Shown: positions 12,457-26,100 of the stretch, in pieces | How positions within the stretch are numbered: position 1 is the stretch's first letter | Layout of the letters: the number at the start of each line of letters is the position of its first letter | Source: Breviolum minutum Mf 1.05b.01 | Taxonomy: Eukaryota > Sar > Dinophyceae > Suessiales > Symbiodiniaceae | Direction of reading: 5' to 3' | Assembly: GCA_000507305.1 (NCBI GenBank) | Contig: DF240480.1 | Span: forward strand, 1-64,000 | DNA length: 64,000 nucleotides | Notes under the pieces: model-generated | What the model was told of the DNA's origin: nothing | Database searches by the model: none | What the model saw: only the letters and a program-made list of their open reading frames with translations | Position numbers and translations under genes: made by a program

Positions 12457-13458
12457 GTTTATGACTGGTTTACTAAACCCCTAGTTATTTGCTGTATATA
12501 GCGGATGAAATCCTACGCATTTACATTGGGATTGTACTAGTAAGAAGTAATAAGTAATAAGCCACAATTGTAAGGATGCCTGTGAACCAAGCAGTATACT
12601 GTAATTAGAATAAAGGTCTTTAAAGTTGCTCAAGTGTAGGATTTTTTACATCAGTGACAGTTTTATTTGGGATAATCATCAGGAAGATGCCACCTACCCA
12701 ACTGAATGCTTTCTACCCAAGTAGCCTGCTGAGTAGGAGAGATTGCTTACCCCATCCGCGAAGGATCCCCCAGGTCCAAGGGGATATTTGAGGTGTTTCC
12801 TGGTCACGTGAGTTCCTTATTGACTCATTAATTAATCTTCACGTTCCACTGGTATGGTGGGCCAAGGGTAAATCCAAGGTATCCCAAGGCAAAGTCTCAT
12901 TTCGTAACGATTGCAAATTCTATTTTTCAAATGGTTATTTCCATGGTCCACTGGAATATTCCAGGTACCAGGAGATGTAGCAAAGGATCAGATCAGCAGC
13001 AAGCAGTAAGTGGCGTTTCGAAGTCTTGAACTGAATGTGAAGGGACATGGGCAGGTGGAAAGATGTACAGAACATTTGCATAGAACGTGCAACTGTTTTT
13101 TGAAACGTCCCTTAACTCCCAAATGGGTTGAAACCACCAACTAGGTAGCCTTTTTATCATGCCTCTTTGGGACCTCTCTATGACTGACTTGAACTGAATG
13201 TTTCAACCAATCCCAGTAAGTGGGATGAGATAAAACTAAAGACATGAAACACATCCTCATTGTCATACTCTACAGGTCCCTGGTTTCTCCTCATTGTTTG
13301 CAAAACGACAACCTGCCCCCTGAATCTTGTACCTTAAAACATACTAACCCGTGGATCAAAGATCTCAAATCATTTCTGTTTGCGTCAAGTTGAGCATGTT
13401 CTAGCGTTGAATACACCAACTTTGTGCCATTTTCAACTCAATCTCCATTAGCATCCAG

Positions 13459-13540
13459 GTGTCCTATGACCTGCGCCGTCGAGATGAAACGTGGACGGAA
13501 GCTGGACGTTTGGTGGCCAGTGGAAGCCATGCAGAAAAAG
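13459..13540 (+). CDS. Candidate exon
   Basis: Between a TCCAG acceptor and a GTGAAGG donor, the frame YDLRRRDETWTEAGRLVASG is charged and protein-like, with high GC for the region. Gene membership is unknown. Confidence 0.45.
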
Positions 13541-13686
13541 GTGAAGGCATCGATGCGACCATCGGCGAAAAGAAGGGTTGAATATTCAAAAACCCTGAGA
13601 ATCACCCTATTGAAAAGGGCATCATTTTCAAAACCTCCATTTTGGTGGTTCAAAATGTTGGTTTTCGGGGTGTGTAATTATATATA

Positions 13687-13785
13687 TATATATCAAGTGG
13701 TTTCAAATATTTTTATGTTCATCATTATGTGGGGAGATGATCCAACACGACTTATGTTTTTCAGATGGATTGAAACCACCATCTA
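13687..13785. mobile_element. MITE family E
   Basis: CAAGTGGTTTCAAATATTTT at the left and TTGAAACCACCATCTAG at the right, with the GTGGGGAGATGATCC centre. Confidence 0.65.
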
Positions 13786-13890
13786 GTTTTAAATGGTTGA
13801 GAGAGATGCTCACTTACCTCCAATAGTTATCTAATAGATATGCATATACAAATGAATACATTGCATTGTTAGGATTGATCTATGACAATA

Positions 13891-13984
13891 TACCCTCCTG
13901 GGAACTAACATATCCCCCAAAAATTGCATTTTGAAGATGATTTTCCTTTTCCCCAGGTGGGATATGTTAATTCCCTGGAGGGTA
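13891..13984. mobile_element. MITE family B, TA-flanked
   Basis: Ends TACCCTCCTGGGAACTAACA and TGTTAATTCCCTGGAGGGTA. The core contains a pyrimidine tract followed by CAG and GT (TTTTCCTTTTCCCCAGGT), which looks like a splice acceptor on the + strand. Confidence 0.9.
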
Positions 13985-14712
13985 ATACACTTGTTTTTGC
14001 TCTTGACTTTTGTAGTGGGAAGGCCATGGTTTTCCAAGAGATTTTTGTTGGGATGGTTGGGGCCGGGTTTCAGGTCTCAAGATGGTTCCTTAGGCTTAAG
14101 CAATGGCCTAGGGCCCCCCTACCCGTCGCATGAATAGAAAAAACGGTAAGGTCCAAATGACTGCCAAATGGCTAAGAAGCCGTCCTTTCATCCTGATAAA
14201 CAATTTGAAAAAAATCATGCTCCTTGGGAAGTTATGATTATCAGGTTTCCCTTTGCCCAGCCGTTCTTTAATGCACATTGCCAGGGGCTACCCTCCAAGC
14301 AGTCACGTTGCGTTTCTCACGCCATAGGGATGCGGAATTTGTGGCATTGATACTTGGCTGTGGATTTTTCAGCTGTGATGATTTGGTGCTTCCAAGGTCA
14401 CCTCAAGTAGCTTCATGATGAGATACTTGTAACCTCACTCTGGGTGGCGGGAGGCGGCCTAAACGTTCCGATAAAAGGTCGCCTCAATGAGTGTGGCAAC
14501 AACCTTCCTTTTTTTTCTGTAACAATGGCAGGTTCAAAAAATCGGTGAGATAAAGAAAGCTAAATGCACTCATGTTAGATCATATATGGTTTGCAACCCT
14601 TTTAGTGGTGTATACTTATTGAGAACCGATAGATGTATGACATATCACTGTCACTCTCCTCGGGAGGAGTTGATCTATTCAAGTGCGAGTTGCCTGAAAG
14701 AAACATAATCCC

Positions 14713-14811
14713 TACCCTCCTGTAAACTAACATGGCACTGGAAAATCACTGTTATACCTGGTAAATACTCTCAACATGGTGGATTATCCGATGTGAGTTT
14801 ACAGAGGTGTA
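14713..14811. mobile_element. MITE family A, TA-flanked
   Basis: Ends TACCCTCCTGTAAACTAACA and GTGAGTTTACAGAGGTGTA. Confidence 0.75.
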
Positions 14812-14848
14812 CTTTATTTGTAAGGATGTTCAAGTGAATTCTTCCTAG

Positions 14849-15008
14849 ATGCAACGGAACTCCCAAGTATGATGCCGAGGAGCTCAATCTTGGCCATGTT
14901 GGGTAAGAACTGGGCTGCAGTGACGGGACATGTGCGGCTACATGTCACTCACACGCCTTGCCTCAGTTGTGTATGGGCCATGGCAGCTTGGTTTTTCATG
15001 ATGAGTGG
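14849..15008 (+). CDS. Candidate exon
   Basis: Starts after a TCCTAG acceptor; frame reads ELPSMMPRSSILAMLGKNWA and continues through VRLHVTHTPCLSCVWAMAAW to a GTGAGC donor at 15009. An 18-nt GTAAGA...CAG segment inside is a multiple of three and is read through here rather than called an intron. No family recognised. Confidence 0.4.
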
Positions 15009-15521
15009 TGAGCTTTTGGTCGCTGAGTTTTCAGATCGGATGGGAGGGCGATATCGCTGATAGTGGAAATCATCAATGGGAAGAGATACCTTGGCTTCAT
15101 GAATGATGAAGCATTGAAGATCCAAGTACTGCCCCGACCCATCACTAAATGCCAATCCGGAAGGAGTTTTTTATTGTTAGGGATGTGCAGAACTTCTTCC
15201 TGACGTTTTCAACACGGGAAATGCTCCACAGCTATGAATTTACTTTATGGGTGCCAATTGGCCATTTTCATGATTTCTTTCAGATGATTGCAGTTTCTTG
15301 AAACTGAAAAGATTCTTCAAGACAACTTCCAAGCAACCCATTACATGTTGCATATCTTTAAGTATTTTTTGCTGTTCTGAACAGTGTTTCGACGGGACGC
15401 GTCATCCTCTTAACAGCTACCATGCATACCCCGCTGTTTCTTGTGTGGCTGCAAAAATTACATAACTTCACAATGTCATCATATGTCACCCAACAAGCAG
15501 TTGCGAGTTGCATAATTCACC

Positions 15522-15731
15522 ATGAAAATGGCACTGAAAAAAGAACACCTGGCATGGCTGCTGTTAACTTTTAACTGTTGCCCCATGGAGACAAGCAGCA
15601 TACACTTGGTAGATACATCGGAAACCCCTGCAACTCGGTACATTCCAGGACATGTTCATCCTTCAACCGAGGTGCAATTCCGCAGTCTCTGCCCGGAGAT
15701 TCAGCTAAACGTGACATTTGAAAGCATCTAG
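15522..15731 (+). CDS. Candidate exon(s), function unknown
   Basis: A 69-codon frame beginning MKMALKKEHLAWLLLTFNC and ending at TAG 15729-15731. A second frame from about 15601 (YTLGRYIGNPCNSVHSRTCS) is also open. There is no motif, and it is uncertain whether either is translated. Confidence 0.25.
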   Translation: MKMALKKEHLAWLLLTFNCCPMETSSIHLVDTSETPATRYIPGHVHPSTEVQFRSLCPEIQLNVTFESI

Positions 15732-15914
15732 CAGCCGGTAGAAAAAAAATTGCGAGCCGACAAAAAGGTACTACACGTTTAAGATGTGGAATTTCACTGA
15801 TAATCAGATGGTGGTTTCGAAAAGGTATATAGTTCTGTTGAATTGAATTGTTTGTAGCTATCTAGCTATGATATGTATTGATATGTTATTTAAGTTGTAT
15901 AATACCATTCAAAT

Positions 15915-15950
15915 GCTTGGAGAGTCCGCATTCCTGTCTCAGAGTGGGGA
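15915..15950 (+). CDS. Possible P-loop exon of the MAPKK
   Basis: The frame LGESAFLSQ, if joined directly to EKHRHVPTGRELALK of the first secure kinase exon, would put the glycine-loop region at the usual spacing from PTG. However, only one of the expected loop glycines is present and no clean donor is seen. A second reading of the neighbouring bases gives LARGASG. Recorded as a weak candidate only. Confidence 0.2.
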
Positions 15951-16252
15951 ACGATGCTTGGCAAGAGGTGCTTCAGGAAGGCATGGAGCAGAGCACTTTT
16001 TCATTGAAAGATCCATAGTTTCATCCACACCATGGAAGGCACCACGAATCACAATAGTCATTTCAACCCTGAACCCTCCCAGAAATTGATACACCAAACT
16101 TAAATCATTATTGAAATGAGGATATACCGGAACAAATCACAGTTTTCTACAAAAGACAGGAATATGCCAGGTTTACTTGGTGGCCATCCATCTATCGATT
16201 TTGTCCAATGTGAATCTTTGGACGCCTTCAATTCCTAGATGTGTCATGACAG

Positions 16253-17118
16253 GAAAAGCACCGACATGTACCGACCGGACGTGAACTTGCTTTGAAGATC
16301 ATGCAGGCAGCCAGAGGATTTTGGTTGGGTCTTTATCTAAATCAGGTGGGTACTGTTGATCGAAGGAATCCGGCGATCACCAGCTGGGATGTATTAACCC
16401 CCATAAATCATGGGATAAACTACCAACCTCAACTTGGTGAGTTCGCCAGATTTCTGAACCATCAAAAGTAGCGCTTGTGACTGCCACAGGTTGGTTAAAA
16501 AAAGGATACAAATTCAACCCGGATCGTCTCATCAGTGTTCCTTCATAGAGTGCCAAAGGTTGTCACCATGAAAAAAGGGGAAGAATCCTTAGATATGTCA
16601 GTGCTGAAAGGGAATTTACTTCAATTGGTTTTTGTTTTGGTAGGCATATAATATATCTGTTTATTTTCTACAAATTTCAAATACATGTTTGTTCTAGATT
16701 CTAGACAATTTGCAATGCATCTTTTTTCAGGGTTGTCCACGTATGTGAAAGACAGATCATTACAGCATATTACAGTTACAACTCCCCCAGATTCAGTATA
16801 CAGATGTATACCGCGCTGCTTCAAAACATGTCTCATTTAATCTCTTTACGCTCAGGTAAACGTAAACATAGCTGGCTGGAAAATCCACCATTTGAGTCGA
16901 TGTATTTCCTATTGGAAAAGGTGGATTTCCAGCCAGCTATGTTAGTTATTTCGGAGGGTAAGTCAACCTGAAAACAGGCACTGTCGACAAGAACCATCTC
17001 GTTCCGAACGGTTCCCTCACTTCCGTTGGATTGCACACAGCTGTGTCCACCAGGCCGGCGATATTGCAGAACCACAACGGAAAGCCATTTTGCTTGAGCT
17101 CAGGTGCATCACTGTTGG

Positions 17119-17185
<67 letters not shown>

Positions 17186-20100
17186 GGTGGCGGTGGTTGT
17201 TGGTTGCTGGGTTCTTTGTTGTTTGTCGCTGTTTGTTGTTGGGGGGTGTTTGGGATGTTGAGTTCTCTGTTCTGGAGGCCGTGTTTTTGAAATACATGCT
17301 CTTGCATGTTGTACTTACAGTACTTGCTGGGAGGAACGGAGACGTGATGTTTCGTACAAGCGCTATATGGGTTCTTAATGCTAGGGTATACTAAGCTGCT
17401 CCGGGCCCTCCAGGACCTTTTCCAAGTGCAGAAGTCCTCACATAGCACCTCGGAAACAGATGATTGGATGGAGACATGCCCACACACAGAGCCTTTCCAC
17501 GCAACAATATGGGCCAAAGGGGATTCGTTGCGGTACTGTAGGTGAAGATAAGGTCCATAGAGAACCATAGAAACCAATACTTAGGAGCCATGGATCACCC
17601 TGCGGCGTCCTTGTGTGAGACAACCTTGCGAAGTACAACAAAAACTTGGCTGGCAGGGCAGACAAACATGAAGATCAATCGATCATCGATCTCTTTTCTT
17701 TTTTGACTGCAGACATTCCATGACACCAACATTATCAATACATTTGGCTGAATTATATAAATAGCACCTACTATGTAAAGCCTCCTGGAATGTGAAGTTT
17801 TTGACACTTCGAGAAAAACAGGTGCATATAGCGAGTTTTATATCGGTTTGTTGCAACCCCAAGGATCATTGCACCCTCCAATGGAAGGGTTTGAACCTGT
17901 ATAGCGGGGGATGGGTCCTCAAAATAGCCGGTTTTGAGGGTTCAGGATACATAGGGAATATGTTTTGCACTTGGAATTGGATTGACATGGAATGACAACA
18001 TTTATTCACTAGGTTTTGGTATTCACTCATTGATAGTGATATATAATTGTTTTCATTTAACTGATTCACTCCAAAGACTGTATAATGATGTCAGGTGATG
18101 GAACCTCTAGTTTAAAGGTGGTCCACTCCTATATTTAAGAATAATATGGACTCTATGATCTTCTAAATGTAATCAGTTGCTTTATGTCATACATGTCAAC
18201 TTGAAGTTTCCTTAGTTCAACTTCTTATCAGCATTCTATTGGATATATTTACCAGGATTTTTTGTGTGTTTCGGTGAAGATTGGGACTCACGATTTCAAA
18301 TATCAAACTCTGAATCGCTTTGGTGATCTCAGGTTGATTACTACGGCGCCTTTTTTCACGTTTGGGAATCCAAGTCACCAATTGTCGTCAGACCACGTGT
18401 TTGTGTGTGTGTGTGTAAGTCGTTTTAAAAAGGAGGGGTTAGGCTTTTCACCGAACAAAAAAAGGCCCTGAAGAAGAAGCCTCCTGACAAGAACGATACC
18501 TAGCAGATCCAAACATATATTGAGACGTCTTGGAATCTTTGGGATTTTGGGGGTCCTTTTTGAGTGAGAACTCATTGGCATGAATGTGGATGAGTGGTTA
18601 GTGCGTGATTGACATTCCTCATCAGTGACTCAAGAGGCATTTGAATGGCAGCCGGTGATTCAAGCCGTGACCTTTTTTATCCCCCAGTTGGAGATCATCT
18701 AAACCATTTAAAGGGGTCACGTTTTCACCACCCCAAAAAGGTCACCAGCAGAATTACCCCCGGGGCCCCTTGTCTTTTCAGAGATTCGTAAGCCGCTGAG
18801 GACAATCGAATTTACATGGCTTTAGAGCTCGCCCTTGGCCTGTTTAACGAAAACCGAGGAAAATGGGGTGACTAATGTTGAAAGTTGGTTAAATGGATGG
18901 AGAAATGATGTGTAGACTTTTTCGAAGGATTTTTTTTACAACTTGCACTGGTTTTGGAACTTAAGTGAAATTATTTGCCCTTTGTGCGATCTTGTATTTG
19001 AATACTTCGTTCATCGAAAGAACATATAGAAATCTCGTGCCCAGAACTTCAGGACCAAGTTCGGTAAGAATGAGTCATTGACATGGCTACTTTTCACAAA
19101 GCGTTGGACAAATCATTAATCTGACATCTCTTGCTAAACCGTTGGGGTCCAGGATATCTTTGTTTTTTTGAATTCTTTGTGGTGGTCCTGATTTTTTTAA
19201 ACATCGTTGCGGGATGGTGTTCCCATGCCAGGTACATGAATGCAGGAGCTCTGTCATCGATCCTAGCTGCTAAGAAGAAGGCAGTTGAAAGCTTAGATTC
19301 ACCAATACCATTTTTCAGGGTCCTGAATTTGAGCATGGAAAAAAACAATGTCTTTTGGTAGAAGAAAAAGACCTTGATCAAAGCAAAGCATGCATAAGTA
19401 GCATATATGATAGATATATATATATATTTATAATTCCACACCTCCGGGGCGTCATGTTCCTGTATATATATATACGGTATTTTTTTCAATGATGTTGACC
19501 ACCTGACATTTCCTCGTTGATCCGTTGGCCGGTTGCCACGCCATCCACCCATCCACCCATCGCCTTGCTGCTGAGACCCCAGACTTCCACATTCCCGAGC
19601 GGCTCTTGGCCAATATCACCTGGCAGGTGAGATTGTTCAGTTGGCTGATTCCAAGAGAGTCCATCTATGATGATATGACATGATTTATTTAAACTGATAT
19701 GGATTTTTTTAAATGGAAAGATATGGTTTTATTTAGACATCATCATATATTTATATGATTTATATGTATACATCTAGATTAACATATTGATATTTCTTCC
19801 TTACATGTAGGACATGTATATTTAGGGACTGTATTTGAATATGTTCATAAATGTGGCTTTTGAATTGGTGAAAGTATCTAAAAGCAGATTCAAATAATTC
19901 AGATACAAAGGGCATTACAGCATACACAGATGATATGCCAAAAAGACAGGTTACCCGAAACCTTCCACTATCCTTCCTATCATTCATATTGTTGACAATG
20001 AAAATGATGATAATGATAAATATATTTCTATGATGAATATGAATAATGAGACGATGTCTATAATGATACACAATAAAACAAATAGGGATGTCCTATATTT

Positions 20101-23100
20101 TTTGAATCCGTTTTGGACATGTGTGAGGCACGTTTGAAAAAGAACAGTGGATTTTGCAGGTCCTTGATGGCTTGGAGTACTTGCACAGCATCGTGGCCAA
20201 GAAACGGGGAAATGTGTGGAATCTGTGCTGTGGCAAACGAAAAATTACCGTAGGTACCAAAAATCGGATGTTTGGACCACATTTATACAGTATATTTAGA
20301 TACTATACATTTGTTATATATTTTAAGTTTTATATATATATTCATGAGAATTCTAGCTACCCCCCCTAAGCTACCTACGTCAGGCAAATAAGGGGGGGGA
20401 AAATGACATGTGATTATTAACCACTTATTAAACAATTAGTAGACTCTAAATAGTTGGATAATATTTTTTGGTCCAAACAGACTATTAGCTCACTATTAAG
20501 GGTTAATAAAACCAATTTTGCGCCCAAAATTATGTGATGATGTTTGCACAAAACCAGGGAGCTTAATAAGAGCTTATTAAGCTACTAGGGGCTGATAGGG
20601 GTAAGCTTAATAACGCCTTAATAAGCATGCTTAATAAGCCCTTATTAAGCATGCCTGACCATTGGGTAGTGAGATGTGGATTTCAGTTTGGTCCATGTCC
20701 TAATCTCAAAAGGGCATTTCATTCCTCCAAAATCTAAAAAATCACGCTTGACATGGACTGACTTGACATACCCCCACCAACAATAGGGGTTTAACAAGGG
20801 GTTATTAACCATCAATTTTCCTTAATAAGGCCTTATTAACCCCTTATTCCTGGGGGGGTAGTTAGGATCCGCTTGATGTTAAGCCTTAGTTGGTTGTGAT
20901 TGATTTGCTCCATTCCCATTACGCAGGGGGGCGAAGAGCACTCGCTCGCAACTAGTCTGTTTCACGTGATTCTTGCAAATCATGTAAGAAATGAGGCGTC
21001 TTTCATGAAAATACAGGCTGGCATGGACTTTTCCCAGGACATCCCCAGGACATCCCCTATTAAGGGTCTAATAAGCTTTTTCAATCTTTGGCAACCCTTC
21101 GATGGGCCCTTCCTTAATAAGGGCTTATTAAGGCATCCAGTGTCGAGACAATTGGAAAAGTGGATGGCAATTGAACTTGCGCACCCCAATTCCTTAATAA
21201 CCTCTTATTAATTTTCTGTTCCCCTTATTTGTCTGACGTAGGTAGCTTAGGGGGGGGTAGCTAGAATTCTCATGATATATATACATACACCCCCGAAAAC
21301 TAACATGACAATGGATCATGTCAACCATTTGAAGATGTATCTCTGATTTAAAAAAATAAGTTTCCAGCAATCGCCATGTTAGTTTTCGGAGGTGTATTTG
21401 GTATTGGAAGCTCCAGTCATACAGAACCTAAGATGCTGGAGAAAAAAACAATTTACCAGCATACCGAAGCAGATACATGATTTTGATGTGAAGCGATTGT
21501 TTCATGTTTTGTTGAAACAAGAGAGGTTCAGAATTGTATTCTTATTGAGAATAGGCTGATGCAATGAAACTGAATTGAGAAAAGACCATTTGTGTTTTCA
21601 TGTTGGTGATGTAATAATTCAAAAGTGGATTGATTATTTGAATGGCACTGTTGGTAAGTGGTCACCTTTTCGAGAAATTGTATGTTTTTCCAGTTTGTTC
21701 TTTTTTGGTAAGCAACTGAAGTCTCTGTAATTTTCAAATGGAGGAGTGGGTTGTTAGTTTTATGACCACCCTGGATAGCTTGCTTAAGGCGAGATGCATG
21801 TGATCCATCGAGACATTAAGCCTTCCAATTTGCTGTTGAGACGGGGATCCCCAGAGTGGCGAAAACGGCGGGAATTTTTTGCGACCGAAATCTACTACGT
21901 GGGAGTCGAAACGGTTTCCCTGTTGGTTTCGGGGTCAAAACGCAGGGGCCGCAGGGGTAAATGAGTGATGTGGCAGATTCATCTTATAGTTTTTTTGGGT
22001 AAAGGAAGGGTGTAAAGCAAGTCATTCCCATGGCATCCATATAGATTGTATTGTATATTTACCTACATTTACCACGAAGATCAACTAAATGTGCTAGTAG
22101 GTAAATCATATACCATACATGGATGCTATGGGATTAATTTCTTCTTTTTGGTGCACAAACTAAAGATGTAAATTTGCGTCACTGGGGCACTTGGAGAATC
22201 AGCACTGGAAACATGTTTGACATTGAGAAATAGCGGTTTCGTGGTGAACTTTCATAAAGGTTCTATGGGAACATAAGGGTCTTCCCCTTTCTTTCAGGGC
22301 ATCCTCCAACAAAGGTCCTGAAAAGGAACGACATAAAACATGAAACAAACCAGATTTGACCCTTCATGATATGACCCAACCGTCAACCTCTTTTTTCAGG
22401 TACGACTGGCATTGTGAAAATCACGGACTTTGGTGTTTCGGGGGAACTTGAAGATGACATCGAGCAAAAAAACAAAGTCACTTTTGCAAGGGAGGCCCAG
22501 GGAATTTTCGGAGATTGGCAACCGTTGATGAGGTTGGTTGGTTGGTGCAAGTGTTGAAGGGTGAGTTTCTAGCGATTCTAGAGGTGGAAAGGGAGCAACC
22601 AAATGTTGATTATATATATACATATTATATATATATATATATTGATTTGGATTTTGTGAGAATGTAGGGACGGTTACTCTCCAGGAAGCATAGCAATCAA
22701 AAAACAATTATTCATATAGATGTATGTGTTCTTCGATTGTTATTTTGGTTTAGAGCTGGGTAAGAAAGATGGCAAACACAAATCCCAAGGAGTCTCAACG
22801 TGCCAAATCTGAACAAGTGAGAACGGCCTTATTACAATCAATACTGCAGAACAGGATGGAAGAGGCTTAATTCTGAACAACGCACACTTGACATTGGTGA
22901 AAGTTCCAAAAATAGCCATCTTGGCCTCTTGGCGGTTAGAAGTTTATACCAATGAAGGGTTTTTGCTTCTTGTATGTAATAGTATAATGTTTGGGGTTCG
23001 CACATGTTCATATTCTATGTTCTCACTTTTAAGCCAAACAGACGACATCCCTAGATACAGGGAATGTGGATTTGGAGACCCCCAAAAGGCAAAAGCAATG

Positions 23101-26100
23101 CAACCATGTTAGTCGCGTAGTGTTCATGTTTTCTGGGGATTACATGAAGCAATATATTGATGTAATTAAATTATATGTAATTATATTGGTTCTGTGAGAC
23201 TGGTGACACTTGAAATTATTGACACATATTTGATAAGCAATAGACGAACCCGGTTTCAATGAATCAGCATGTTTTTTTAATTGACAAAGACTATTTTTTT
23301 TTTGGGGGGGGGGTTTGGCCTTCCCAACTCATTCCCCAAAAAAGCAAACCGAAGAAACCAGAGTTCCCTCCAATCAAGCGGAACATGTTTTGTTCCCTTG
23401 CTGGGGTCCTTTCCTTTCTCAAGAGAGGGGACATGCATTGATGTAACTACCTTAGTTTTGCCTTTACAAAATCAAAAAACAACTCTCCTGCAATGTGTGG
23501 CCCGGTAATCCTCCAGCAACTCTACTTAACCCTGGTTATGTAGCTCATTCAGAAAACTAAAGCTGGTTACCTACCTACTTATACAAACTGACTACCTCAC
23601 ATGCTACTCCCTGATGCAACGAAGGCACCAGATTTCTTTTCTAAGGTTGGCACCATTCACTACATGTCACCCGAACGTGTGGTTGGAAAGCCTTATCAAT
23701 ACAACTCGGACACGTGCAGCAGGGAAAGGGAGGAGTTTGGTAGGGCAGTGGCTACTACAGTATTCTAAGGTTGTTTCAACACACCTTTGGAACACACCCC
23801 TAAACCTTTACCAATAGGTTGTAAAGGGAATCCTTTCATAGTTGGGTAGGGGGATTGCCTGGGGTGTGCTCTAGGGGTGTGTTGTAACTTTCTTGGAAGT
23901 ATACAACTGGTATATAATTTGATTTTATATTTGGACTGGGCCAAAAACCATGATGATATAAGTTACTGGAGCCAGTACCGGCCTTGCGTTGCCGGTAGAT
24001 CAAAAAGTATATGGCTGATGGAAAAGAAATAATAGGGGTGTGATGTGGAGTATGAACGCAGCATTTCGTTTAATTTAGAAGTCGTGATGCCGTATATGTA
24101 TATATACTGTGTATACATTGTAATTATACTGATCACTTCTTTGATAGAGAAATTGCACATCTCTCCACCATGGCGAGCGAGGCGGCGTTGAAGTTGTCAT
24201 GAACTCTCTCGGAGAAACTCACAGAGTTGAAGCGAAATTCGAAACCACACTCCACCAGACGTGAAACATTGATATTTGCAATAGGTAGGTTCATGTCATG
24301 GACACATCAATCACCAATGCCATGGTCAGGTCTTCAAAGCAAGCCTGTCCTTCCTGACAAATTCGGAGTCTTCAAAAAAATACAATTGTTTTAGACCAGC
24401 ACGAGTTGCAAGACAATCATCAACATTCACAAAGCATCTTAAAATCTGTCCAACAAAAGGTCCAAAAGGTTCCTCAAAATACTCTTTACAACAATTTCCG
24501 CACTAATATTGAACCTATTACTATATTAATGCCAATATTTTCTGAACATTATCACTTAACGCCATTTTCCCCCCCCCCACCATCCAAACGAGCCGGAATG
24601 ACTCGGGATGACATCGAACATCCCAAACCTCGGCCAGGTGGAGTTTGGGTTTGACTTTGATGGAGTGCGTTTTGATGCGCTACCCGTGCCCAATCAAGCC
24701 TGCTAAATTTCAACGAGTCCTTGGGTGGGTTCGGTCTGAGAGGAAATGGAGATATATTTATATACATATATCTAAGACGGGTCGGTTCAACCACCAACTA
24801 GTCATGAATGAAGTCGAGAAGTAAGTTACGTGTTACTGAAATATTACCTTATACTCTACTTGTAACTTTCGGGTTGCATGGTAATACATGTGCTAGTAGG
24901 TCTATTTCGTACAAGGTATCATGGTGCTACATGTGCATGCATATATTTGCTTATTTTCCAAACATGTAAAAAGAATCTATGATCAAACTGGTGTTTCCAG
25001 GAGCCCTGAAACTCAAGCTCCTAAGTCCTAACTCTTTCTTGGTGCGTTCTGGCTGTCATAGCTACAGGGTTGGTCGACCCGGTATGGTTACAAGTAACGT
25101 GAAAAAGGCCCATTTCCAAAATCAAATCACAATGCCTACAAACACATTTGGCTCCCTTCTCTAGCATTTATATAGAGCATTTCCTAATGAAACCTAGGGA
25201 TATGGCTGATGTTTTATGTATTTTTCTCTAGCAAAGCAGCGATTGAATCTCTAGATGTTGCCAAAAAGGTACTCCCGAGCCGAGGACACGGAAGGGTGGG
25301 AGGCGCGAAAAACCACCGTTTTAAGAATCCTCAAAAAATCAATCCCATCAATTGATGACTAGGTGGTGGTTTCAAAGATGTTTTATTTTCACCCCTATTT
25401 GGGGAAGGTTTCAAAATTGACTAATATTTTTCAATTGGGTTGAAACCACCAACTAGATGAACATTGAATCATGAACCATTGTGATGAAGAAACTAAAAAC
25501 ATTTGAAAACAACGTATAGTAGTGGGTACGTAGGATTTGTTCACAACATTCCGGTAAAAACTCACATGGCTTAATGGAAAGTCCTCATTTCCTTGGTTCA
25601 ATTATATAACATACACTTTGCACAAGCAAATTATCCCTTGGATTTTCTGGTTCATTTCTTCCCAAAGTTGAGAGCACAAATCACCCAGAGATTGCTGTAC
25701 TCTGTGGTTCCAAAGCTTTCATGCTGTTGATGGAAGAAATCCTGCACCACCTGGGACATATAGAACCCTAGAAACAGTGGGCCGGGATAAACTACCTATC
25801 AACTGGTGCAGGATTTTTTCTATCAACAGTATCAATATGATTCAATATGCCTATCCTTTTCTTTCGAAGGTTTATTCAACTTTGGTAGCTCACCCACCCG
25901 TTCGCACCCAACGAGGAGAGTGGCAAGTTGAGTGTTTGGGAGCTAATGAAGAGAATCGACACGTCAGCTGATTCTGGAAATTTGGGCGATGTTGGGGGTG
26001 GGAAGGAAACGAAAACTGCCGGAGATTTATATGATTTTTTGGGGGCTAGCTAAAGCCAACTTGGAGCTTTTGGTGGGTTTCGGATGGGATATTGGATGGA

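Noticed and set aside
14903-14920. An 18-nt GT...AG intron
   Set aside because: Length is a multiple of three and the frame reads through; simpler to treat as coding.
15951-15975. LARGASG as a kinase glycine loop
   Set aside because: Phase does not join the next kinase exon and the spacing to PTG is wrong; kept only as a remark.
17017-17577. 186-codon minus-strand frame
   Set aside because: Runs through the (TTG)n tract and opposite the kinase helix-C exon; a shadow frame.
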